Origin: Candidatus Zixiibacteriota bacterium
Lineage (GTDB): Bacteria > Zixibacteria > MSB-5A5 > UBA10806
NCBI GenBank assembly: GCA_003520965.1
Contig: DOTU01000174.1
Location: 4,828 to 18,213 of the forward strand
Length of the DNA stretch: 13,386 nt
Direction: 5' to 3'
Numbering within the stretch: position 1 is the first letter of the stretch; each line of letters starts with the position of its first letter. Of this stretch, positions 7,347 through 13,386 are shown piece after piece. Made by a program: the position numbers and the translations under genes. The notes below the pieces were generated by a model, which saw only the letters and a list, made by a program, of their open reading frames with translations, was not told where the DNA came from and did no database searches.

Positions 7347-8021
7347 ATGAAAAGTAGATTTCTCATGGCTTTTATGATGGTTGCGATTTTAGCTCCACTT
7401 GCCACCGCAAAAAAAGAAAAAACCATTACCTACAAAGATAGCACCCTGACTGATGCCAAGTACGGCTATACCATGACGGTTTCGAATAACTGGAAGGTTA
7501 GGGCACAAACTGAGCCAAGTACCGAACGCGCATATCTGGAGAAGAAAAATTATTCCGTAAATCGCATGATCCAGACTTATGGCGGCGATTATACTATCCC
7601 GACCGTAATGCTATTCGCCACCGATTTTAACGGGACGGTTGAAGATTTCGAGGCCCTATTGGTAAAGAGCCTTGAGGAGCATCGCACCGATAACGAGATT
7701 ATAAGCAAACTTGGCCTCCTTCAGGATAGCGAGCTTATTACATCGATTGAATCCAGGGTCGACTCCATAACCGCCAGGCAGATTATTTTGAAGCGAAATT
7801 ATAAAAGGCTTTTGGCTAACGACGCTTACGGTAGCCAATCTGTCACTCAGCAGGTTGAGAAGGTCATCAACGATCACGAAGTACATGAGATTTTCGCTTT
7901 CAAAAAGGGTAATACCCTGTTTGTGTTTCATGCATTCAGCGAACGCGAATTCTATGGCAAGGAAAATAAGGCTGAATTCGAGGCTATGGCCGCTTCAATT
8001 GCTTTCAGATCTCAGCAATAG
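7347..8021 (+). CDS. Secreted protein of unknown function, PsbP/DcrB-like pattern
   Basis: The 224-residue product has a clean signal peptide: basic MKSR, a hydrophobic core to about residue 18, and an ATA|K cleavage site near residue 21. The mature protein would be periplasmic or secreted; there is no lipobox and no further membrane segment. I do not recognise the family with certainty. The pattern KYGYTMTVSNNWKV (38-51) near the start and IFAFKKGNTLFVFHAFS...FEAMAASIAF (182-220) near the end resembles the small alpha/beta fold shared by PsbP, DcrB and Mog1-type proteins (inference). AGGAGG (7337-7342) lies just upstream of the ATG at 7347; an in-frame TTG at 7344 is too close to it. Its own promoter and leader suggest expression separate from pgsA. 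Confidence 0.75.
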   Translation: MKSRFLMAFMMVAILAPLATAKKEKTITYKDSTLTDAKYGYTMTVSNNWKVRAQTEPSTERAYLEKKNYSVNRMIQTYGGDYTIPTVMLFATDFNGTVEDFEALLVKSLEEHRTDNEIISKLGLLQDSELITSIESRVDSITARQIILKRNYKRLLANDAYGSQSVTQQVEKVINDHEVHEIFAFKKGNTLFVFHAFSEREFYGKENKAEFEAMAASIAFRSQQ

Positions 8022-8030
8022 GTTTAATTT

Positions 8031-8065
8031 CGGATAGAAATTCGATAAAATCAGAGTTCTATCCG
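8031..8065. terminator. Shared hairpin between convergent genes
   Basis: CGGATAGAA (8031-8039) and TTCTATCCG (8057-8065) form a perfect 9-bp stem with a 17-nt loop. It lies 9 nt after the plus-strand stop and 16 nt after the minus-strand stop (8082), exactly between two converging genes. Neither side carries a good U tract, so it may block read-through or protect 3' ends rather than act as a classical intrinsic terminator. Confidence 0.5.
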
Positions 8066-8081
8066 GAGCCCCGGAAGAGAG

Positions 8082-9446
8082 CTACTTTTTATCGGTCAAC
8101 CCATACTTTTTTAGCCGTTTAGAGAGATTTCCCCGATCCGTCTTCAGTAACTTTGCGGCCTGCGTGATATTGCCGTTGGCTTGCATTAGTGTTTCTTCTA
8201 AAAGTGCTTTTTCAAAGCGTTCTGTATGCTCGGCGAGCGACATTGAAGGCGTCAAGGCATGCGATTTTGTTTCCAAAACAGAACCGGTCTTCCCCGGCAA
8301 AGCTTGCAAGATATCGCTATCGGTAATGATATCCCTCTCCGCCATGGCCGAGGCTCGCTCGATTATATTCCGTAGTTCGCGTATATTTCCAGGCCATGCA
8401 TAATAAGATAACTCTGAAATCGCTTTTGAATCCAAGCGTAATCGCCCATAGCCCATGCTATCCAGAAAATGCCGGGTCAGAAGCGGGATATCCTCATACC
8501 GCTCACGAAGCGGGGGGATGGTAACGGGAATGACACTTAACCGAAAATAAAGGTCCTCTCTAAAATGCCCCTCATGGGTTTCTTTTAGCAGGTCCTTATT
8601 GGACGCCGATACAATTCTTACATCAACTTTTATCTCGCGCGACGCCCCCAGCCGCTGTATTATCGATGTTTCTATCACTCGAAGCAGTTTGGCTTGATGT
8701 TCTTGCCGAAGCTCGGCAACCTCATCGAGGAATAGGGTTCCTCCATCGGCCGCTTCGAACTTACCCTTATGTAGAGCGACCGCTCCCGTGAATGCACCCC
8801 TTTCATGTCCGAAAAGCTCCGATTCAAACAATTCGCTCGGTATGGCAGCGCAGTTAACCGCTACAAACGGTCCTGTAGCTCGCGTTGAAGCAAAATGCAG
8901 ATACCGCGCGGCCATTTCCTTGCCTACACCAGGTTCGCCATAAATGTAAACGCGGCTTTCCGAAGCCGCTATTTTTCGAAGCTTTTCGCGTAAGAGACTA
9001 ATACATTCGGATTCGCCCACCATATCGTTTTGAGATAATAGCGTGCGACGGAGGCGGATCACTTCCGATTCCAACTCGCGTTGTTTGACAGCATTTAGCG
9101 AATCAAGTAAAAGTTCTGCGGGATCGGGTGGTTTCTCGATAATATTAAAGGCCCCCAGCCGAATGGCCTCGATCGCTTTTTTTATTGTTGCCTGGCCGCT
9201 GACTATTATTATTGGCGCATCGACTCCATTAAATCGCAGCGCCTTGAACAGATCCATCCCATCAATATCCGGTAGCCCCAAATCAAGAATGATGAGATCA
9301 TAAGTGTTTTCTCTGACCATTAACATCGCCGCACCGCCACTTGCTGCGCTTTGCGCGGAGAAGCCATGGTCTTTATAAAACGTGATAAGCGAGTCAGCAA
9401 TTGAACGATCATCGTCAATAATGAGTACGCTATGATTTTTATCCAT
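8082..9446 (-). CDS. NtrC-family sigma-54-dependent response regulator
   Basis: This 454-residue protein has three domains. The receiver domain (about 5-120) has the acidic pair D11-D12, phosphoacceptor Asp55, Ser83 and Lys105. The AAA+ domain (about 140-370) has Walker A GEPGVGKE (170-177), the sigma-54 contact loop GAFTGA (217-222), Walker B with LFLDE (238-242) and arginine-rich FREDLYFRL (295-303). The Fis-type helix-turn-helix (about 405-450) has NITQAAKLLKTDRGNLSKRL. It would open promoters held by RNA polymerase-sigma-54 when phosphorylated. No histidine kinase is in the window, so signal and targets are unknown and I give no symbol. I chose the ATG at 9446 (MDKNHSVLIIDDD): the frame is open to 9497, but those 17 codons overlap the promoter and upstream terminator and do not belong to a receiver domain. 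Confidence 0.95.
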   Translation of the reverse strand: MDKNHSVLIIDDDRSIADSLITFYKDHGFSAQSAASGGAAMLMVRENTYDLIILDLGLPDIDGMDLFKALRFNGVDAPIIIVSGQATIKKAIEAIRLGAFNIIEKPPDPAELLLDSLNAVKQRELESEVIRLRRTLLSQNDMVGESECISLLREKLRKIAASESRVYIYGEPGVGKEMAARYLHFASTRATGPFVAVNCAAIPSELFESELFGHERGAFTGAVALHKGKFEAADGGTLFLDEVAELRQEHQAKLLRVIETSIIQRLGASREIKVDVRIVSASNKDLLKETHEGHFREDLYFRLSVIPVTIPPLRERYEDIPLLTRHFLDSMGYGRLRLDSKAISELSYYAWPGNIRELRNIIERASAMAERDIITDSDILQALPGKTGSVLETKSHALTPSMSLAEHTERFEKALLEETLMQANGNITQAAKLLKTDRGNLSKRLKKYGLTDKK

Positions 9447-9451
9447 ACCGT

Positions 9452-9481
9452 ATACTAATGCGAAATATGGTATTCTGTCAA
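9452..9481 (-). promoter_or_regulatory. Promoter giving a leaderless regulator mRNA
   Basis: On the minus strand a perfect TTGACA (plus 9476-9481) is followed after 18 nt by TAGTAT (plus 9452-9457), which fits the TAnnnT rule. The ATG begins 5 nt after the -10 box, so transcription would start at or within a base or two of the start codon. No Shine-Dalgarno is visible. Confidence 0.55.
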
Positions 9482-9495
9482 TCGGTTTGAAAATC

Positions 9496-9524
9496 AAAAA
9501 CCCCGAAATGTATTACAATCGGGG
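9496..9524 (-). terminator. Intrinsic terminator after the Asn-synthetase-like gene
   Basis: On the minus strand CCCCGA (plus 9519-9524) pairs with TCGGGG (plus 9501-9506) across a 12-nt loop, and TTTTT follows directly (plus 9496-9500). The stem can extend by A-U and G-U pairs. It lies 22 nt after the stop of the gene ending at 9547 and just before the regulator's promoter. Confidence 0.75.
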
Positions 9525-9546
9525 CTTAGGCTATATTTAATGCCGA

Positions 9547-11400
9547 TTATTGCTTAAGTGCCCCCGGCATCTCATTTTTTCCCTCAACCAGGGTCATATA
9601 TTTAATAAGATTCCCCGCTACATACATTCTGTAAAGATACTTTTCGCTATTGACAGCCTCCAATAACCACGATGTATTTAAATGCGATTCCACACGGGGG
9701 TTGTTCTTAATTATATCCGCCAGATAAATTCGAAATTGATCTATAAATGCCCATTCAGCTGTTTTGCGACCGATATTCGTTGGCTTTTTGAGCAGCCTTA
9801 ATGCCACCAGCACTTTGCGTCTGACCGCTTCGTTTCCGGTAGCGAAAGCCCGCATCTTAAGATAGATCGGCATCAGGGGAGAATCCAGCGCAATCCCGAA
9901 GTTGGCGTATTTTATACTGGCACTTCTCTTATCATGCATCTTAAATAAATCTCGGTATATCTTCCATCCGGCCAGATACTTATTCTTTAATTGAAGTGCA
10001 TATCTGGTATATTGAATCGAATAATGTGGCGCAAGGGGCCAGAAGAATAACCTTATCCTATCCTGTCCTTCCATAGTGAATTTAAATGAGCGCTCCCAGA
10101 AAAAGAATCGATCCATCTTATGCAGATTGTCCTTTTCAGGATAACTGGAGAAATACCCGCATAAGTAATCCATAACTTCGCCGGACTTTTTGCCAAAGAT
10201 TGCCGCCACTTCGTCAATACTATATACACCAACGCTGTTTTTCAGGAGAATCTCCTTAACCAGATCCGGAGTGGAATCGATTCGTTTACCTCCATAACGA
10301 GGAGCGGCAATATAGTTTCCCTCATCGCCGGTATAATAAACTGTGTTCCTACCGTACTCTTTTTCAATAACTTCCATAGAATTCAACACTGATCCCATAG
10401 TGCCCATAATGGACGTAGAGTCTTTCAGGAATACCATTCTCTCAAAATCGGGGATATTTTCCTCGATCAGATTAAAAGTCTTAAGTTTGAACCCGTACAT
10501 TTTCTCAAGGGTTTGAGTTACCGGGTAGTCGCGGGCTAAAAGATTATAATAGTCGCGGAACGTTATCGCCTGGAAATCTACCTTAAGCTTTAGCAGCCCC
10601 ATTAGATTGGCCCTGGAATCGAGCCCGCCGCTCAAAGACAGTATCTGCTTTCTATCCTTGAAATAGGATGCTCTGTTCCCCAGCCCGACCAGGAAAAGAT
10701 CGTGCAAATCATTAACATATTCGCCGGTCGGACGATCATCCCACCGATCATCAAAATTGTACTTATGAATTTGCTGTATTTTTACCTGGCCGATTTTGGT
10801 GTTAATCACCATTAGCGAACAGGGGAGGAGCCTATGGATATTTTTAAATAGCGTTCTATTTCCCAGGGAAGCCGAAAATAGGAAATATTCCATCATCGAA
10901 TTATTATCGAACTCTGTTGACGGTAATACTCCTGTCGTAAACTTCATGATTCGCGCCAGTACCAGGCCATTCTTGTCCGCATAAGTATATGCCGGTAATC
11001 GTCCGAGCGCATCGTTGAATATTATAACCGTGGATGCCGCATTATCGATATAATAAACAATGAATTCGCCGTCGGTGCCAAACATAAATTCTCGTACTGG
11101 ATCGGTCTTTTCAGGGTTGGTAACAAGCGCAGGCAGGATTTTAGACAACTCATTTTTAACTTGTTCCGCTGTTTTATTATAAATGGCGCCTTCAATCACG
11201 ATGGTTTTATCGCCAAGCTCTATTTTCTGTCGAGGGTAACCTTTGTATCCGGAGAAATAAATAGCAATTTTAGGATCATCATAAACTGTTTCATGGGAAT
11301 ATGACGGTCCATAGTCCATGCTATTCAAAACTCTGGTCAGTCTATCACGATCCTGCTTAAAACTGCCATTGAAAGAGATGATAATATTTAAACCTGGCAT
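9547..11400 (-). CDS. Asparagine-synthetase-like ATP-dependent amide ligase lacking the glutaminase cysteine
   Basis: The 617 residues show the two-domain layout of class B asparagine synthetases. The N-terminal Ntn-hydrolase-like domain (about 1-200) keeps NDALGRLPAYTY (129-140), matching the family's DxLGRxPLYY. The synthetase domain carries the pyrophosphate-binding loop SLSGGLDSR (255-263), then TGDEGNY (357-363), and EGQDRIRLFFWPLAPH toward the C-terminus. The usual MCGI start is MPGL here, so the nucleophilic Cys2 that releases ammonia from glutamine is absent. It should still activate a carboxylate as acyl-AMP, but with free ammonia or an internal amine. Relatives of this type include beta-lactam synthetase, lasso-peptide cyclases and enzymes in surface-polysaccharide clusters; none of their partner genes is seen here, so substrate is unknown. 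GAGG lies 6 nt before the ATG. A TATAAT (minus strand, plus 11506-11511) lies about 105 nt upstream without a good -35. Confidence 0.85.
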   Translation of the reverse strand: MPGLNIIISFNGSFKQDRDRLTRVLNSMDYGPSYSHETVYDDPKIAIYFSGYKGYPRQKIELGDKTIVIEGAIYNKTAEQVKNELSKILPALVTNPEKTDPVREFMFGTDGEFIVYYIDNAASTVIIFNDALGRLPAYTYADKNGLVLARIMKFTTGVLPSTEFDNNSMMEYFLFSASLGNRTLFKNIHRLLPCSLMVINTKIGQVKIQQIHKYNFDDRWDDRPTGEYVNDLHDLFLVGLGNRASYFKDRKQILSLSGGLDSRANLMGLLKLKVDFQAITFRDYYNLLARDYPVTQTLEKMYGFKLKTFNLIEENIPDFERMVFLKDSTSIMGTMGSVLNSMEVIEKEYGRNTVYYTGDEGNYIAAPRYGGKRIDSTPDLVKEILLKNSVGVYSIDEVAAIFGKKSGEVMDYLCGYFSSYPEKDNLHKMDRFFFWERSFKFTMEGQDRIRLFFWPLAPHYSIQYTRYALQLKNKYLAGWKIYRDLFKMHDKRSASIKYANFGIALDSPLMPIYLKMRAFATGNEAVRRKVLVALRLLKKPTNIGRKTAEWAFIDQFRIYLADIIKNNPRVESHLNTSWLLEAVNSEKYLYRMYVAGNLIKYMTLVEGKNEMPGALKQ

Positions 11401-11539
11401 TATTACCTCGCTGTTTTGTTTTCCCCAACCATAAGTGTTTTTAGGTTCCCGGTTGTTGTTCCCAAAATAACGTAATTAATACTCATTTTCCATTAGAATA
11501 ATGAGATTATATTTAAATAACCCCAAAAGTCGGTTTCTA

Positions 11540-11586
11540 AAGTCGAATACGATAATTCGCCAGATAATTGGCGAGCCTTTCGACTT
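11540..11586 (-). terminator. Two-tier hairpin after the barrel-like gene
   Basis: An outer perfect 8-bp stem, AAGTCGAA (11540-11547) with TTCGACTT (11579-11586), encloses an inner 6-bp stem, TCGCCA (11557-11562) with TGGCGA (11569-11574), with unpaired bases between. It begins 5 nt after the minus-strand stop at 11591. There is no clear U tract, so it may be a terminator or a 3'-end stabiliser. Confidence 0.45.
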
Positions 11587-11590
11587 GCTC

Positions 11591-12349
11591 CTAATAATCA
11601 ATATCCACCTGAAGTGTGGCCGTATTTATTAGGTTTGTATTGTTATAAAATTCATAACCCCCCAATACGGAAACGTTGGATGCGAATTTCCAGGCGATTC
11701 CAATATTTAGAGAGCCATAAACGCTTTTGGTACCCATATATTCGACGCAAAACCAGAATTTATCGGATAGCTCGGGGAATGTGCGTTCCCAAGCCGCAAT
11801 TATTCCGCTGTTGTCCGATTCGCTTTGGCCGTTGATCAGGAGCTTATTATTACCGGAAAAATATCCCAGTGAAAATCGACCCAGAGACCAATTTCCTGAC
11901 TGTACCGATTTCGCAACCTTACCATAAAATATATTAAAATTGGTAAAATCCTTTTTACTGCCAACATCAAAAATCCCGACAGCGACAGAAGGTGAGAATC
12001 CTCCAAAGGCATTTTCAGGAGCGCCGATTTTAAGATTACCATAAAAGGGGTAATGATCAGCCGCCGCAAGGCCCGATTTGTGATCGATTCCAAGCTCGGC
12101 GTTTATCTTCTTGAACGGAAGTATCCCCACAGTTAATCCGATATTGGTTGTCGCCGGAAGCCTGTTATGATTAGCGTCTTCCTTAACGGGTATATAAACG
12201 TCAGATGTAATATGCCAAACTTTATAGCCCTGGACATCAGTCGATGGCGCCCAAATATGCGTTGTGGCAGTCGCTTTGCAGTTCCGAAACTGAATGGCGC
12301 AAATAGCAAGGACGAATAAACCTATCGCGATGATCGATTTTTTGTTCAC
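11591..12349 (-). CDS. Secreted, probably outer-membrane beta-barrel protein, unknown function
   Basis: The 252-residue product starts at a GTG and has a signal peptide (MNKKS, hydrophobic 6-19, probable cleavage after KATA near residue 28). I see no lipobox: Cys24 has no proper context. The mature part has no long hydrophobic helix; it has many short alternating strands rich in Gly, Asn, Phe and Tyr, such as GGFSPSVAVGIF (116-127), WSLGRFSLGYFSG (154-166) and SLNIGIAW (213-220). It ends TLQVDIDY with a terminal aromatic residue, the usual mark for beta-barrel insertion. Family and cargo are not recognised. A weak GGGTG lies about 10 nt before the GTG. It is a monocistronic unit by spacing, between a strong hairpin upstream (12403-12432) and the two-tier hairpin downstream. 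Confidence 0.7.
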   Translation of the reverse strand: MNKKSIIAIGLFVLAICAIQFRNCKATATTHIWAPSTDVQGYKVWHITSDVYIPVKEDANHNRLPATTNIGLTVGILPFKKINAELGIDHKSGLAAADHYPFYGNLKIGAPENAFGGFSPSVAVGIFDVGSKKDFTNFNIFYGKVAKSVQSGNWSLGRFSLGYFSGNNKLLINGQSESDNSGIIAAWERTFPELSDKFWFCVEYMGTKSVYGSLNIGIAWKFASNVSVLGGYEFYNNTNLINTATLQVDIDY

Positions 12350-12402
12350 GGTTGAGCACCCAGAATTAAAGTTTTACGGGTTACTATTTATAATTGATTG
12401 GG

Positions 12403-12432
12403 AATCGGCCGGCATTTGGTTACCGGCCGATT
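12403..12432 (-). terminator. Strong hairpin after amt
   Basis: AATCGGCCGG (12403-12412) and CCGGCCGATT (12423-12432) form a perfect 10-bp GC-rich stem with a 10-nt loop, 28 nt past the amt stop. The U tract on the minus strand is poor (CCCAATCAATT follows); on the plus strand a T-rich run does follow. It most likely ends the amt transcript. Confidence 0.6.
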
Positions 12433-12459
12433 TACCCTTTTTATTCTATCTATAAAGCG

Positions 12460-13386
12460 TTACACTCCCTGATAAGCTTCCTCACCATGTAACGCCGCAT
12501 CCAGCCCTTGTTCCTGCTCATCCTCAGTTGTACGAACACGCATGAAAACACCAAGTACGCGGAGCATGAGAAATGTGAATCCAAAAGCGTAGATAGAGGA
12601 AACGACAATTGTTAATAGCTGCATTAAGAAAAATGATGAATTGCCGCTAAGCAGGCCATCCGCCCCGGCGGGATTAACAGCCTTGGTGGCCATGATCCCC
12701 AGCAAAATAACGCCCAGAGCGCCGCCAACACCGTGAACACCCCATACGTCAAGCGCGTCGTCCCATCCTAAACGATTTTTCAGGTTAACCGCTAAATAAC
12801 AAACTATCCCGGCTAATATCCCGATTATTACCGCGCTTGTAGGAGTAACATATCCTGCGCATGGCGTAATGGTAGCCAGTCCAGCCACGGCGCCTGTCAA
12901 TAAACCCAAAAATTTCGGCTTTCTTTCGAAAATCCAGGCTAATAGCAACCAGACCGGACCTGCAAATGATGCTGCAATATCTGTATTAAGAAATGCCAAG
13001 CCTGTGACGGCGTCTACTCTTAATTCGCTTCCTGCATTAAAACCATACCATCCAAACCACAACAGGCCCGTTCCTAACGCCACGAGGGGAATACTATGCG
13101 GTATACTATCTCCAACCCGTCGGCGGCCAACATAGAGGACTGATGCCAGAGCCGCCATCCCCGCTATATTATGTACAACTATACCGCCCGCAAAATCCAG
13201 TACTCCGAGTTTTGCCAGAAGGCCATTTCCCCAAACCATGTGGACAAATGGGAAATATACAAAGGTCAGCCAACCGATTAGAAAGAACAAATAGGGGCCG
13301 AAGCGAATACGATTCGAAAAAGCTCCGGTAATCAGGGCTGGCGTTATAATGGCAAACATCATTTGATAAGCCATGAAGACGAATTC
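12460..13386 (-). CDS. amt: Ammonium transporter Amt (N-terminus outside the window)
   Basis: The frame is open to the window edge; the codons before the Met at 13374 encode EFVF, which fits the family's FMAYQMMFAIITPALITGA segment, so the true start lies beyond 13386. Amt is an inner-membrane trimer that passes ammonium/ammonia. Visible marks are VVHNIAGMAAL (the first pore histidine region), LLWFGWYGFNAGSE, LGWDDALDVWGVHGVGGALG (the second pore histidine) and many membrane helices. The C-terminal tail EDEQEQGLDAALHGEEAY matches the conserved cytoplasmic end that touches the PII protein GlnK. No glnK follows downstream, where it often lies; instead a strong hairpin and an unrelated secreted protein follow. 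Expression is likely linked to nitrogen status, but its promoter is outside the window. Confidence 0.95.
   Translation of the reverse strand, partial: EFVFMAYQMMFAIITPALITGAFSNRIRFGPYLFFLIGWLTFVYFPFVHMVWGNGLLAKLGVLDFAGGIVVHNIAGMAALASVLYVGRRRVGDSIPHSIPLVALGTGLLWFGWYGFNAGSELRVDAVTGLAFLNTDIAASFAGPVWLLLAWIFERKPKFLGLLTGAVAGLATITPCAGYVTPTSAVIIGILAGIVCYLAVNLKNRLGWDDALDVWGVHGVGGALGVILLGIMATKAVNPAGADGLLSGNSSFFLMQLLTIVVSSIYAFGFTFLMLRVLGVFMRVRTTEDEQEQGLDAALHGEEAYQGV

Noticed and set aside
9547..12349. Lasso-peptide or beta-lactam biosynthesis cluster
   Set aside because: Only the Asn-synthetase-like enzyme is present; there is no precursor peptide, RRE/protease, oxygenase or exporter gene around it.
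13381..13386. GAATTC at the window end as a cloning junction
   Set aside because: GAATTC also occurs inside the window (for example near 706 and 831), and the amt frame runs cleanly up to the edge.

Overview
The window reads as chromosomal core-gene DNA from a Gram-negative bacterium of medium GC. The Gram-negative reading rests on a secreted beta-barrel-like protein with a C-terminal aromatic residue, a sigma-54 response regulator and a PlsY/GpsA/PgsA lipid pathway. The taxon cannot be fixed from the sequence; an FCB-type or candidate-phylum lineage is my guess. No tRNA, rRNA, CRISPR array, insertion sequence or phage gene was seen.

Plus-strand half (1-8021). It opens inside plsY, which overlaps gpsA by 4 nt: GpsA makes sn-glycerol-3-phosphate and PlsY acylates it. 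A terminator-like hairpin and a gap of about 310 nt follow; the gap holds a possible 39-codon small ORF and a promoter. Then comes a tightly overlapped run, xseB-dxs-nadK-recN-pgsA-like (overlaps of 8, 4, 1 and 4 nt). It covers exonuclease VII small subunit, the first step of the MEP isoprenoid pathway, NADP synthesis, DNA repair and phospholipid head-group transfer. This looks like a compact form of the xseA-xseB-ispA-dxs-tlyA-nadK-argR-recN neighbourhood known in clostridia, without xseA, ispA, tlyA and argR. A secreted protein of unknown function follows behind its own putative promoter and structured leader.

Minus-strand half (8082-13386). Four genes run the other way, converging on the first block at a shared 9-bp hairpin (8031-8065). 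In transcription order they are: an ammonium transporter (amt, start outside the window), a secreted beta-barrel-like protein of unknown function, a divergent asparagine-synthetase homologue that has lost its glutaminase cysteine, and an NtrC-type sigma-54 response regulator with no sensor kinase in the window. Gaps of about 100-190 nt and hairpins separate them, so they are probably separate units rather than one operon. The regulator has a TTGACA-type promoter ending so close to its ATG that the mRNA would be essentially leaderless. The shared nitrogen theme (Amt, Asn-synthetase fold, NtrC-type regulator) is suggestive only; no convincing sigma-54 promoter was found inside the window.

The most unusual items are the Ntn-dead ATP-dependent amide-ligase-like protein with its structured upstream region, the leaderless regulator start, and the small ORF with tandem NGxF repeats at 1783-1902.
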